Shown here: one piece after another, positions 1 to 9,029 of the stretch
Position numbering within the stretch: the stretch's first letter is position 1
How the letters are laid out: the number at the start of each line of letters is the position of its first letter
Assembly: GCA_003216275.1 (NCBI GenBank)
Contig: QCJC01000003.1
Coordinates: forward strand, 62,001 to 126,000
Length of the DNA: 64,000 bases
Source of the DNA: Prochlorococcus sp. AG-402-P18
Lineage (GTDB): Bacteria; Cyanobacteriota; Cyanobacteriia; PCC-6307; Cyanobiaceae
Reading direction: 5' to 3'
Program-made: the position numbers and the translations under genes
The notes under the pieces: model-generated
What the model was told of the DNA's origin: nothing
Seen by the model: only the letters and a program-made list of their open reading frames with translations
Database searches by the model: none

Positions 1-1
1 G

Positions 2-352
2 GATGAGATCATAGTATTTAGACAACTCTCCAGAAACGAAGTTAAAGATATCGCAGAAATAATGCTAAAAGAAGTGTTCTCAAGAATTAAAGAAAAAGGA
101 ATATCATTAACTGTTTCCGACGACTTTAAAGAAAGGTTGGTTGAAGAAGGATACAACCCTTCTTACGGAGCTAGACCTCTAAGAAGAGCAGTAATGAGAT
201 TGTTAGAAGACAGCTTGGCAGAAGAAGTTTTATCAGGAAGAATCAAAGATGGTGATAAAGCAGAGGTTGATATAGATGAAAGTAAAAAGGTAATTGTTAA
301 GCACCTTGGAAAGGACAATTCAACCCCCGAGCTAGCAAGTGCAGCTGTTTAG
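2..352 (+). CDS. clpC: ClpC ATPase, C-terminal end (5' truncated by window)
   Basis: This is the last ~116 residues of the Hsp100/Clp AAA+ chaperone ClpC, which unfolds substrates for the ClpP protease. The reading frame is open from base 2 ([14 protein letters not shown]), upstream of the ATG used by the ORF track, so that internal Met is not the start. The family's C-terminal D2 small-domain signature is clear: '[17 protein letters not shown]' followed by '[12 protein letters not shown]'. The gene ends 25 bp before the next plus-strand gene. The call rests on very close resemblance to cyanobacterial ClpC; only the upstream part is unseen. Confidence 0.93.
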   Translation, partial: DEIIVFRQLSRNEVKDIAEIMLKEVFSRIKEKGISLTVSDDFKERLVEEGYNPSYGARPLRRAVMRLLEDSLAEEVLSGRIKDGDKAEVDIDESKKVIVKHLGKDNSTPELASAAV

Positions 353-377
353 ATTTCAAATATAACGGGTTGATTAT

Positions 378-1490
378 ATGTCTTTAAGTATTCATACTAT
401 CTCACCCACAAAAATAGTTAAAGGCGAAAAAGCTTGGATTAATTCTCATGAAATGATATATAAATTATGCAAAAAACCTTTACTTATAGGCAGAAGTAAT
501 TCAACTAAAAATATTAGGAATTCATTTAAAAATGATCTTATTTCAATAGGTGTACAAGCAATCTCTTACGAGCTAAATCATGATTGTTGTGAATTAGATA
601 TCCAAAATGCATATCATTTCGCAAACAATAATAATTGCGATGCGATTATTGCTGCAGGAGGTGGGAAAGTTCTCGATACTGGAAAATTAATCGCTGATTT
701 ACTCAACATAAATTGCATCACTGTGCCATTGAGTGCTTCTACCTGTGCTGGGTGGACTGCTTTAACTAATATCTATACTCCTGACGGGAAATTCATTAAA
801 GATGTAACCTTAAAAAAATGTCCTAACTTACTAATCTTTGATTACAGCATTGTTCGAGCTGCTCCGCCAAGAACTCTTGCTAGCGGTATGGCAGATGCTG
901 TTGCTAAATGGTATGAATCATCCTTAACAAGCTCAGCAAGCCAAGATGCTTTTGTTCAACAAGCAGTTCAGATGGCTCGAGTTTTAAGAGATCAGTTATT
1001 TCTTAATGGTTACAAGGCTTTCAAAGATCCGCTAAGTAATTCATGGGAAATTGTTGCAGAAGGATGTGCTCTAACTGCTGGAATAATTGGAGGGCTAGGA
1101 GGCTCAAGATGCAGAACAGCCGCAGCACATCCAATTCATAATGGATTAACTCAATTGTCCTATAAAAGCAAACCACTTCATGGAGAACTCGTTGGATTTG
1201 GTCTGCTTATTCAATTGCATTTAGAAGAGAAGAATTCAAATAGTCAATTACCAAAACAAGCTAAATCGCAACTTATTGAATTCTTATCTGAATTAAACCT
1301 TCCTATTTCAGTTGAATCTATATGTTTAAAAAATCCAACCTCAAATGAACTAGATAAGGCATGCAAGTTTGCATGCAAAAATGAATCAGATATACATCAA
1401 TTACCTTTTCCTGTAAATGAAAAAGATCTTTTAGAAGCATTTCAAAGTTATCAATCCTTGCCCGAAACCTACAACATGATTTTAAAATAA
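378..1490 (+). CDS. Iron-containing alcohol/glycerol dehydrogenase family protein (GldA-like)
   Basis: A 370-residue NAD(P)-dependent polyol dehydrogenase of the GldA / dehydroquinate synthase-like superfamily. Visible motifs are the nucleotide-binding 'GGGKVLD' (about residues 94-100), 'STCAGWTALT' (121-130), and candidate metal ligands Asp173 in 'GMADAVAKWYE', His251/His254 in 'AAAHPIHNG' and His268 in 'PLHGELVGFG', matching the one-Asp, two-His pattern of GldA enzymes. Length is normal for the family. It is followed after 12 bp by an alpha/beta hydrolase gene, so the two may be cotranscribed. The family is certain; substrate (glycerol or another polyol) cannot be read from sequence. Confidence 0.85.
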   Translation: MSLSIHTISPTKIVKGEKAWINSHEMIYKLCKKPLLIGRSNSTKNIRNSFKNDLISIGVQAISYELNHDCCELDIQNAYHFANNNNCDAIIAAGGGKVLDTGKLIADLLNINCITVPLSASTCAGWTALTNIYTPDGKFIKDVTLKKCPNLLIFDYSIVRAAPPRTLASGMADAVAKWYESSLTSSASQDAFVQQAVQMARVLRDQLFLNGYKAFKDPLSNSWEIVAEGCALTAGIIGGLGGSRCRTAAAHPIHNGLTQLSYKSKPLHGELVGFGLLIQLHLEEKNSNSQLPKQAKSQLIEFLSELNLPISVESICLKNPTSNELDKACKFACKNESDIHQLPFPVNEKDLLEAFQSYQSLPETYNMILK

Positions 1491-1502
1491 TATTTAAGAG
1501 CA

Positions 1503-2405
1503 TTGAATCACCAGAAATATAATAATATAAATCCAACAAATTCTGTAAGAGATTACATAGAAAATATAAAAGATAGTATTATAGACAAACAAGCTAGCAG
1601 ACTTTTTGATGATCTGAAATGGATCGAACTTGAAGGTATTTCAAGGAATAAGTCAGAATTATTTCCTACAGTTATCTCGGGGAAAGGGCAGAAAATTCTT
1701 CTATTACATGGTTTTGACAGTTGCTTTCTTGAATATAGACGTCTATCACCATTTCTGAAAAAGAATAACAAATTAATCATTCCAGATTTATATGGATTTG
1801 GCTTTTGTCCTAGACCAATTGGTAACAAATATGGATTCAAATATTTAATGGAACATTTGAATTCTATTTTAAACTTATTTTTTGAAAATCGTCCGATAGG
1901 TATAATTGGAGCTTCAATGGGTGGGGCTTTAGCTTTAGAGCTTGCAAGACAAAACCCCAAAAAGATTAATAAGTTGCTTCTTTTATCACCAGCGGGTTTA
2001 GCAGGGAAAAACCCAAAGATACCTTGGCCTCTGAATTATTTTGGAGCCTTTTTCCTTGGTCAACCTTATGTCCGCAGAGGTTTATGTAGACAGGCATTCG
2101 CAGATCCAACTAAAAGCGTTGGTCTAGCAGAGGAACAAATTGCCTCCATACATTTAAAGGTTCCAGGTTGGCAAGCATCACTTGCAGAGTTTGCTGCGGA
2201 AGGAGGAGTATCTGATTGTGGACATCCAATACCAACTCAACCTCTGAAAATCATTTTAGGAAAATACGACAGAATCATTCCAAAGAATGAAAAGGAAAAA
2301 ACCAGCAGAATCTTTACTAAAAATATACAAATAGCAAACAATTCAGGACATCTACCTCATCTAGAAGAACCAAAATTAGTATCTGAAGTTTGGGAAGGAT
2401 TTTAA
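1503..2405 (+). CDS. Alpha/beta hydrolase fold protein
   Basis: A 300-residue alpha/beta hydrolase. The catalytic triad can be placed: nucleophile Ser138 in 'GASMGG', Asp in 'GKYDRIIP' and His in 'NSGHLPHLEEP'; the oxyanion-hole segment 'LLHGFDS' sits near residue 68. The predicted start is TTG, 12 bp after the preceding dehydrogenase; no convincing Shine-Dalgarno is visible and a downstream start is possible because the first ~40 residues are poorly conserved in character. It is followed 7 bp later by the DUF2993-like gene, consistent with a three-gene transcription unit. Substrate unknown; proteins of this type in cyanobacteria are often annotated only as hydrolases. Confidence 0.83.
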   Translation: MNHQKYNNINPTNSVRDYIENIKDSIIDKQASRLFDDLKWIELEGISRNKSELFPTVISGKGQKILLLHGFDSCFLEYRRLSPFLKKNNKLIIPDLYGFGFCPRPIGNKYGFKYLMEHLNSILNLFFENRPIGIIGASMGGALALELARQNPKKINKLLLLSPAGLAGKNPKIPWPLNYFGAFFLGQPYVRRGLCRQAFADPTKSVGLAEEQIASIHLKVPGWQASLAEFAAEGGVSDCGHPIPTQPLKIILGKYDRIIPKNEKEKTSRIFTKNIQIANNSGHLPHLEEPKLVSEVWEGF

Positions 2406-2412
2406 TAGTAAA

Positions 2413-3045
2413 ATGATAGCAAGGCAAATCAAAGAAAAAGGAATACTTGCAAAATTACTAGAAAAAGCTATAAGGGTTTTACTCGAAAATGAATGCAAAA
2501 AAATTGGTAACCTTAAAATTGATATTATCGCCAGTTCTATACAAATTATCAGAGGTATAATTCAGAAACTTCATATCATAGCTGAAGAAATAAATTATAA
2601 AGATCTTGTTTTTGATGAAATCGAATTAGAAGCAAGCGAAATTAAAATCATTTTAAAAATAAAGAGAAGCGAGTTCAAGTTAAAAAATAACTCAATAATA
2701 AAATTTAAAATATCTTTATCCGAAAATTCACTGGAAACAATATTATTATCTAGTAAGTGGAACTGGATTGGAGATAAGATAGCTGAAGAAATATTAAATC
2801 ATGCTAAGATAGATTCACTAAAAATAAAAAAGGATCAAATCTTAATAAAAGTTTTCAAAAACAATAAAATAAATACTACAATCGAAAGCGTCGATATTAA
2901 ATCAGTAAACGGAAAGATTTATTTAGAAAATAAAAAGCATAATAAATCTACTAATATTCAAACTGAAGATAAAGTATATATTGATAATATAAATATACAA
3001 AATAACTTGATTATAATTCTTGGTAAATCATCTGTTAGTTTTTAG
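2413..3045 (+). CDS. DUF2993-like (LmeA-type) conserved protein
   Basis: A 210-residue basic, Lys/Ile-rich protein. The pattern of an N-terminal amphipathic segment, 'ECKKIGNLKIDIIASSIQIIRGII' and alternating beta-rich stretches resembles the DUF2993 family, which in cyanobacteria is widespread and whose mycobacterial relative LmeA binds lipid intermediates. No catalytic motif or clear signal peptide is seen. It begins 7 bp after the hydrolase stop and ends 5 bp before the convergent cdsA stop. Family assignment is by overall look, not by a diagnostic motif, so it is tentative; the coding call itself is secure from length and compact packing. Confidence 0.7.
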   Translation: MIARQIKEKGILAKLLEKAIRVLLENECKKIGNLKIDIIASSIQIIRGIIQKLHIIAEEINYKDLVFDEIELEASEIKIILKIKRSEFKLKNNSIIKFKISLSENSLETILLSSKWNWIGDKIAEEILNHAKIDSLKIKKDQILIKVFKNNKINTTIESVDIKSVNGKIYLENKKHNKSTNIQTEDKVYIDNINIQNNLIIILGKSSVSF

Positions 3046-3050
3046 TAAAG

Positions 3051-3938
3051 CTAAGTAATTATTAATGGTGATAATAAAATAACTATATAAAAAACGATAG
3101 CTGGGGTAAATAAATAACTATCTATTCTATCAAGAATTCCTCCATGGCCAGGTAGGAAATTACCTGAGTCTTTTATTCCTGCATTTCTTTTCATCATTGA
3201 CTCAATCAAGTCTCCAACCAGAGAAAATAATCCAACTAAAATACCTATAAAAATTCCAATGAAAATTCCAAATTCCCATCTAAGTAGATAACCACAAAAA
3301 GCTCCTACTGATACTGAAAAAAATAATCCTCCAAAAGCACCTTCAATAGTTTTAGAAGGTGAAATAGGAGATAATGAATGATTGCCAAACTTCTTACCTA
3401 CGAAATAAGAACCTATATCAAATCCAACTATCATCAAACATGTAGCAAAGGTAATTAACATCCCAAAGGTAACGGATGATGACCAATTAATTGGAATCAA
3501 GTTAGCATTATTTGTCAAATCAGACTCTAAAAGATTTCTTAGTTTAATCCAGTGGCTAGGCAAGAAGCCCAAATAAAATAATCCAAAAATTGATGCTGCA
3601 ATATCTGCTATTGAACCTGTAACTGGTTGAAGTAATAACCAACAACAAATAGCCGCTCCTGATAAAGGCAAAATTGCGTCTGAGATTTCTATAGAAACAT
3701 ATCCACGAGAAGATAGTTGCGTAAAAAAAAGTAATATTTGACAGGCAAGTAATGTTGTCTTAGTGGCTGGTCTTATACCTGTGAACTCAGCCATCCGGAA
3801 GAACTCTAGAAGAGCTAAATGGACAATTATGCTTAACGAAATAGAAAACCACCAATTGCCAAGAGATACTATTAAAATTCCAAAAGCTCCCACCAAAAGT
3901 CCACTTAATAATCTCTTTTTAGAAACAGCTAAAAACAT
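3051..3938 (-). CDS. cdsA: Phosphatidate cytidylyltransferase (CDP-diacylglycerol synthase)
   Basis: CdsA converts phosphatidic acid and CTP to CDP-diacylglycerol, the precursor of phosphatidylglycerol, an essential thylakoid lipid. The 295-residue product is a polytopic membrane protein with about seven to eight hydrophobic segments. The family signature near the C-terminus is clear: 'SPSKTIEGAFGG', then 'GDLIESMMKRNAGIKDSGNFLPGHGGILDRIDS', which holds the metal-binding Asp residues. It lies 98 bp downstream of the decarboxylase gene on the same strand, an arrangement suggesting possible cotranscription, and converges on the DUF2993-like gene. Confidence 0.95.
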   Translation of the reverse strand: MFLAVSKKRLLSGLLVGAFGILIVSLGNWWFSISLSIIVHLALLEFFRMAEFTGIRPATKTTLLACQILLFFTQLSSRGYVSIEISDAILPLSGAAICCWLLLQPVTGSIADIAASIFGLFYLGFLPSHWIKLRNLLESDLTNNANLIPINWSSSVTFGMLITFATCLMIVGFDIGSYFVGKKFGNHSLSPISPSKTIEGAFGGLFFSVSVGAFCGYLLRWEFGIFIGIFIGILVGLFSLVGDLIESMMKRNAGIKDSGNFLPGHGGILDRIDSYLFTPAIVFYIVILLSPLIIT

Positions 3939-4036
3939 TAATTTAGATAAGAAATATATAGCTTTCTTTTATAAACATACCTTAAAAGGGGTATTAATAA
4001 TAAATTTCATTATAGCTGATAAGTAGAAATAATTAA

Positions 4037-5434
4037 TCAGAAAATGACTCTAACAAAATCAGAAATTTGATCTGGCCACAAGCTTCTCTGCTCTCTCAAC
4101 CAATCAACACGTTCTTCATCCAAAATCTCACCAGGAATCAATAAAGGTATACCAGGAGGATAAGGGCAAACCATCTCAGCAGAAATTCTTCCTATGGAAT
4201 CCTTGAGACTTACCTTCTCAAAAGTCGATCCCCATGAAGAAGCGCATGGCATGAATGGCTTAGAAACGATACTAAAAGGTGGTCTGGTAAACGAACAAAG
4301 TTTTTGGTGGGCAAAAGAAGATTTGAGAATTTCGTTCCAAATTCTCACAAATCTTTTTCCCAATCCCTTATGAGAAGAAAACCCAAGACAAAAAGTTAAA
4401 GTTCCTGGCTCTGCCAATTCACCAATTATTCCTTTTTTTATAAACTTTTTATCAACTTCAATTCCACTTAATCCAAATTTTGATGTATGAAGAATAATTC
4501 TCAATGGATCGCTGTTTTTAAGAAGAGGAACTTCATTACTCAGCAAAAATTTCGAAACATCCTCTGCTTGTTCAATACGCGAAATTAATTTTTTTTTCCC
4601 TTTAGTTTCAATAAGTTCTTTTATTGAGCTTTCACAAGAAGCTAACAACAAAGCACTTGGGCTCGAAGTCTGAAGCAACTCTATACTTCTCTCGATTCTA
4701 AATGGATCAACCATTTCACCTTGAGACCATAAAACTGCTGATTGAACTAATCCAGGGGCAGATTTGTGAAGGGAGTGAACGACTAGATCGGCACCAAAAA
4801 AAAGCGCTGACTTAGGTAGATCTTCTCTGATTCGACTTATCAGATAAGCACCATGAGCCTCATCAACCAATACTGGCAATGAATGTGAATGAATCTCTTT
4901 AATTAAAGATTCAATATCTGCAGAATAGCCTTGATATGTAGGGTTTACTAAAACCACTGCGGCTATATCCTCCTCAAATTCTTTTGCCTTGTTAAAAACC
5001 CTCTGCAACCATTTTCTATCAAAAGTGAAAGAATGACCTCGGTCAGAAAGGAAAGGAACATCAAAAAGTAATGGTGTTAAGCCTCCAAACAAACATGCTT
5101 GAATACAACTTTTATGAATATTCCGGGGCATAAGAACAGCTTGACCAGGTTTAGCTAGAGCTAGTAATGAACTTTGAAGTAACCCCGTCGCACCGTTCAC
5201 TCCATACCAACACCTATCAACGCCTACTTCATAAGCGGAAGACTTTTGACTTTCTGCTATTGCTCCTTCAGCGATTAATGGTCCACCAATTTCAAATAGC
5301 TCAGGTAAATCCCAAATACCTGGCCTAAGCTTAAGTAATTTTCTTAAATTTTCAGGAAGAGAATCACCTCTTCCATGAGCTGGCAAGAAAAGATTTTCGC
5401 TTCTATTACCAGAAAGCAAGTTAATTAGCCCCAT
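4037..5434 (-). CDS. Orn/Lys/Arg decarboxylase family PLP enzyme
   Basis: A 465-residue fold-type I PLP enzyme of the major domain family shared by bacterial ornithine, lysine and arginine decarboxylases. The cofactor lysine is in 'VVHSLHKSAPGL', and the preceding 'VLVDEAHGAYL' supplies the Asp and His that hold the pyridoxal ring. It lacks the N-terminal wing domain of the large inducible decarboxylases and matches the shorter cyanobacterial/Firmicute (SpeA/Cad-like) form. Substrate (Arg, Lys or Orn) cannot be settled by eye; a role in polyamine synthesis is inference. The start is ATG, 99 bp from the divergent ABC1-kinase gene, so both promoters lie in 5435-5533. Confidence 0.88.
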   Translation of the reverse strand: MGLINLLSGNRSENLFLPAHGRGDSLPENLRKLLKLRPGIWDLPELFEIGGPLIAEGAIAESQKSSAYEVGVDRCWYGVNGATGLLQSSLLALAKPGQAVLMPRNIHKSCIQACLFGGLTPLLFDVPFLSDRGHSFTFDRKWLQRVFNKAKEFEEDIAAVVLVNPTYQGYSADIESLIKEIHSHSLPVLVDEAHGAYLISRIREDLPKSALFFGADLVVHSLHKSAPGLVQSAVLWSQGEMVDPFRIERSIELLQTSSPSALLLASCESSIKELIETKGKKKLISRIEQAEDVSKFLLSNEVPLLKNSDPLRIILHTSKFGLSGIEVDKKFIKKGIIGELAEPGTLTFCLGFSSHKGLGKRFVRIWNEILKSSFAHQKLCSFTRPPFSIVSKPFMPCASSWGSTFEKVSLKDSIGRISAEMVCPYPPGIPLLIPGEILDEERVDWLREQRSLWPDQISDFVRVIF

Positions 5435-5533
5435 AGAATAAACTATTGCCTAAGATCAATGTAATTAAATTAATCAGTAAGCAAATCAAGAGAACGTCTT
5501 AAAGCGTTAGCTAATAGAACTTATGATGAATAC

Positions 5534-7180
5534 ATGAAATACGATTTCAGAAGAGATTTAATCTGGTTAATTAAAAGGCCTTGGATCTTAGTGCCTAGAT
5601 TTATTCAGATTGTTAGTGCAATATCACTTCTTTTAGCAAGACTGATTTTTCAAGGTTCAAGCAATGATGGTAAAACTCAAAAGGGTCTCGCTAAATTCCT
5701 CCTAAAGACACTTATTAGTCTAGGCCCATGTTTTATAAAAGTAGGTCAAGCACTTTCCACTAGGCCAGATCTCATAAGAAAAGATTGGCTCGAAGAATTA
5801 ACAAACTTACAAGACAACTTACCAGCATTTCCCCATGAACAAGCACTTCAAATCATTGAAAAAGAGCTTGGAAGACCAGCAAATGAACTTTTTGAAGAGT
5901 TCCCTTCCGCACCAATAGCCTCAGCTAGTCTTGGCCAGGTTTACAAAGCAAGGTTAACTAAAAACTATTGGGTAGCAGTAAAAGTACAAAGACCTCTTCT
6001 TATCTTCAACATTAGAAGAGATATTGTCATTATTAAAATACTAGGAGTTCTTAGTGCGCCTATACTTCCTCTGAATCTTGGATTTGGATTAGGTGAAATA
6101 ATAGATGAATTTGGAAGAAGTTTATTTGATGAAGTTGATTACAAAAAAGAAGCAAATAATGCCGAGAGATTTTCTAAACTTTTTCACAATAATAATTCAG
6201 TCTCAATCCCAGCCGTAGAGAGACATTTATCATCTGTAAAAGTATTAACAACAAGTTGGATCGATGGTACGAAATTAAAAGATAGAAATGAATTAATTAC
6301 AAATAAATTAAATCCATCGCAAATAATTAGAACTGGAGTTATCAGTGGAATTCAGCAATTACTAGAGTTTGGATATTTTCATGCAGATCCACATCCAGGC
6401 AATATGTTTGCTCTAAAAGGAAATAATGGTGATCTGGGGAATATAGCCTACGTAGATTTTGGCATGATGGACTCAATATCAGAAGAAGATAGATTAACTC
6501 TTACTGGTGCTATTGTTCACTTGATAAATAATGACTTTAATGCAGTCGCAAAAGATTTCCAAAAGCTAGGCTTTCTAAATAAGGATCAAGATCTAAAACC
6601 GCTGATTCCAGTTTTAAAAGAGGTGCTAGGAAGTGCAATTGGTAAAGATGTTGCGTCTTTTAATTTCAAAGAAATTACTAATAAGTTCTCAGAATTAATG
6701 TTTGATTACCCCTTTAGAGTTCCAGCCAGATTTGCTTTAATAATCAGAGCAGTAATTAGCCAAGAAGGACTAGCTTTAAGATTAGATCCTGACTTTAAAA
6801 TTATTGACTTAGCCTATCCATATGTAGCTAAAAGATTACTTACTTCAGATACAAATGAAATGTTAAATATTTTATTAGACGTAATATTTGATCAACATGG
6901 TCATATAAGAGTTGAACGTATAGAAAATTTATTTGCCGTTCTAGTGCAAGACTCAACAACACCGGCAAAAGAGTTAATACCCGTAGCAGGAGCAGGTATT
7001 AAACTATTAACAAGTTCTAGAGGTTCATTAATCAGACAGAACTTACTGATGAGTATTATCAAAGACGAAAGAATAGATACAAAAGATATGAAGAAATTAA
7101 TTAAATTAGTTAGAAAAACATTTAATCCATTTAGAATGGCTTCAGGACTTATAAAACAAAATAATACACAGGTTGCATAG
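5534..7180 (+). CDS. ABC1/UbiB (AarF) family atypical kinase
   Basis: A 548-residue ABC1K protein; relatives in cyanobacteria and plastids regulate prenylquinone or isoprenoid-lipid metabolism. The family-defining KxGQ motif is 'FIKVGQALSTRPDL' (about residue 68), the Ala-rich loop is 'SASLGQVYKA', the VAVK-type lysine is 'WVAVKVQRP', the catalytic loop is 'HADPHPGNMF' and the metal-binding Asp is in 'YVDFGMMD'. All expected residues are present, so it is probably an intact enzyme. A C-terminal hydrophobic region may contact membranes. It is divergent from the decarboxylase gene. Which of the several cyanobacterial ABC1K paralogues this is cannot be decided. Confidence 0.92.
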   Translation: MKYDFRRDLIWLIKRPWILVPRFIQIVSAISLLLARLIFQGSSNDGKTQKGLAKFLLKTLISLGPCFIKVGQALSTRPDLIRKDWLEELTNLQDNLPAFPHEQALQIIEKELGRPANELFEEFPSAPIASASLGQVYKARLTKNYWVAVKVQRPLLIFNIRRDIVIIKILGVLSAPILPLNLGFGLGEIIDEFGRSLFDEVDYKKEANNAERFSKLFHNNNSVSIPAVERHLSSVKVLTTSWIDGTKLKDRNELITNKLNPSQIIRTGVISGIQQLLEFGYFHADPHPGNMFALKGNNGDLGNIAYVDFGMMDSISEEDRLTLTGAIVHLINNDFNAVAKDFQKLGFLNKDQDLKPLIPVLKEVLGSAIGKDVASFNFKEITNKFSELMFDYPFRVPARFALIIRAVISQEGLALRLDPDFKIIDLAYPYVAKRLLTSDTNEMLNILLDVIFDQHGHIRVERIENLFAVLVQDSTTPAKELIPVAGAGIKLLTSSRGSLIRQNLLMSIIKDERIDTKDMKKLIKLVRKTFNPFRMASGLIKQNNTQVA

Positions 7181-7221
7181 ATGATTATTATAAAATATAA
7201 TGTTAAAAAGTAATTGTAAAT

Positions 7222-7680
7222 ATGATTAACAACAATACTAAAGAAATCATTACATTTATTACAACTAATCTTGAGGGTTTTGATATACCATCTATAGACG
7301 AATTTATTTTAGATTATCAACAAATTAATCCAATTGAAGATCCTGTTGTTTGGCTTTCATTTGGTGCATTTATTTGTCTAATGTCAGGATTAATCTTTGC
7401 AGATATAATGAAATCAAAGTTAAATAACTGGACATCTAAAAAGATATCTCCTCTTCCTCTAGAGAACCCCAGAACTATATCAAGTTGGTTTGCATTTTTT
7501 ACGGGTCTGACAATTGTTTTTGTAAGCGCCTTAAGTCTAATAAACTTCTCTTTCATAAAATCATTAATATTTTCAATAATAATTTCAGTCCTTTTTGGTG
7601 TTACAATGTGGAAAGCAATAAAAGATTTATATATCCAGCTAGAATCTGGAACAATAAAGGAAATAGATGATTTCTTCTAA
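7222..7680 (+). CDS. Conserved hypothetical membrane protein
   Basis: A 152-residue protein I do not recognise by family. It has a soluble N-terminal ~40 residues, one hydrophobic segment near 44-62 ('VWLSFGAFICLMSGLIFA'), a polar loop ('PLPLENPRTISSW') and two more hydrophobic segments around 88-130, ending in an acidic tail 'GTIKEIDDFF'. It follows the ABC1 kinase by 41 bp on the same strand and precedes a pseudouridine synthase by 82 bp. The ORF's length and lack of any competing ORF support coding; the antisense ORF 7317-7556 and the shifted ORF 7485-7670 are shadows. Confidence 0.7.
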   Translation: MINNNTKEIITFITTNLEGFDIPSIDEFILDYQQINPIEDPVVWLSFGAFICLMSGLIFADIMKSKLNNWTSKKISPLPLENPRTISSWFAFFTGLTIVFVSALSLINFSFIKSLIFSIIISVLFGVTMWKAIKDLYIQLESGTIKEIDDFF

Positions 7681-7762
7681 TAAGCTAATGAAAAAAATAA
7701 TAGTAACTCTAGTCTTTAATTCCAATTAGGTTAATATTAAAATAAAGAATGATTCTGATGTA

Positions 7763-8476
7763 ATGCCAAATAGTAGATTACAAAAAATAATATCTGAATC
7801 AGGTCTATTATCCAGACGAAAAGCTGATTTACTTATACAACAAGGAAGAGTAACTTTAAACGGGAAACAAGCTATTATTGGAGAGAAAGCAGATCCATGC
7901 TCTGATCATATTTTAGTTGACGGAAAAGATCTACCAAAAAAGCTAAGTCATAAAGTTTTCTTATTAAATAAACCTTATGGCTTTATATCAAGCTGCAAGG
8001 ATAATCATGGAAGAAAAACCATTTTAAGTTTAATTCCTACTAATTTACGTCGCGGCATTCATCCTATAGGTCGACTAGATTCAGATAGCAGAGGAGCAAT
8101 TCTATTAACTAACAATGGAGACTTAACTCTTAGACTTACTCATCCAAAGTACTCCCATACAAAAACATATCTGGTATGGGTAAGTGGACAGCCTAGTCAA
8201 TCAATACTTCATAGATGGAGAAAAGGAATTTTACTTGATGGCAAAATGACAATACCTGCGAATATAGAAGTAATTAAAACAATTAATCACAAGACTCTAC
8301 TTAAAGTCATTCTAAAAGAAGGGCGTAATAGACAAATTCGGAGAGTGGCAAACATTATTGGACATCCAGTTCAAGATCTGCAAAGAATAGCTATCTCAAA
8401 TATAAAATTAAATGGGTTACAAGAAGGCAAATGGCGGGAAATAAATGCAAGCGAATGGATTTCACTACTCGATTAA
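7763..8476 (+). CDS. rluB: Pseudouridine synthase, RsuA/RluB/RluE family
   Basis: A 237-residue rRNA pseudouridine synthase. An N-terminal S4 RNA-binding domain ('LQKIISESGLLSRRKADLLIQQGRVTLNG', about residues 6-35) precedes the catalytic domain with the family motif 'IGRLDSDSRGAILLTNNGDL', where Asp106 is the expected catalytic aspartate, and the late motif 'LKEGRNRQIRR'. These place it in the RsuA/RluB/E/F group; RluB (23S rRNA) is the usual annotation in cyanobacteria, but RsuA-like 16S specificity cannot be excluded. It ends 15 bp before the next plus-strand gene. Confidence 0.87.
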   Translation: MPNSRLQKIISESGLLSRRKADLLIQQGRVTLNGKQAIIGEKADPCSDHILVDGKDLPKKLSHKVFLLNKPYGFISSCKDNHGRKTILSLIPTNLRRGIHPIGRLDSDSRGAILLTNNGDLTLRLTHPKYSHTKTYLVWVSGQPSQSILHRWRKGILLDGKMTIPANIEVIKTINHKTLLKVILKEGRNRQIRRVANIIGHPVQDLQRIAISNIKLNGLQEGKWREINASEWISLLD

Positions 8477-8491
8477 AAACATTTATATTTT

Positions 8492-9007
8492 ATGGCTATA
8501 AATTTTCTTTTTAAAAAGCCCTCATCTGACTTTTCAGATGTTATAGATAACCAAAACTCTGATTATGAATTTTCCAAATCAATTGATTTATTTAAATCTC
8601 AAAGAAATAAACTTGGAATTTCTTTAGAGGAGTTATCAAATAAAACAAAAATATCAAGAAATGTATTAATAGCAATTGAAAATGGATGGGGGCAATATTT
8701 ACCAGAAAAAACTTATTTAATATCAATGCTCAAAAGACTTGAGATTGAGCTAAACTTAGAGAAAGCAAGTTTGAATGGAATTTTAGAACAAAAAAATATT
8801 ATTAGTAATCTTTCTAAGTTTAATTTTAATTTTATTAATATTGATTTTCTAAGCAGCTGGATAGGAAGTTTATTATATCTTATATTTATGCTTTTATCAA
8901 TATTAGCTCTCAATAGTCAACAAAAATATCTTTTAAAGATAAATACTGTATCCACTGAACCTATTCTATTAATTGATACTGAATATAGGCAAAAAGAATT
9001 AAATTGA
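8492..9007 (+). CDS. RodZ-like helix-turn-helix single-pass membrane protein
   Basis: A 171-residue protein with a cytoplasmic HTH_25-type domain (about residues 30-95: 'FKSQRNKLGISLEELSNKTKISRNVLIAIENG') followed by a hydrophobic segment near 122-142 ('WIGSLLYLIFMLLSILAL') and a short tail. This is the layout of the cytoskeletal protein RodZ, except that the long periplasmic beta domain is missing, leaving only ~28 residues after the membrane segment. It may be a truncated RodZ relative linked to cell shape or an unrelated membrane-anchored regulator. It lies 15 bp after the pseudouridine synthase gene, suggesting coupling. Confidence 0.72.
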   Translation: MAINFLFKKPSSDFSDVIDNQNSDYEFSKSIDLFKSQRNKLGISLEELSNKTKISRNVLIAIENGWGQYLPEKTYLISMLKRLEIELNLEKASLNGILEQKNIISNLSKFNFNFINIDFLSSWIGSLLYLIFMLLSILALNSQQKYLLKINTVSTEPILLIDTEYRQKELN

Positions 9008-9029
9008 TCTCCAAAAATAAAATCGATTT

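Noticed and set aside
1359-1376. Palindrome GCATGCAA-GT-TTGCATGC
   Set aside because: It lies inside the dehydrogenase coding sequence, encodes ordinary residues (ACKFACK), and no regulatory context is seen.
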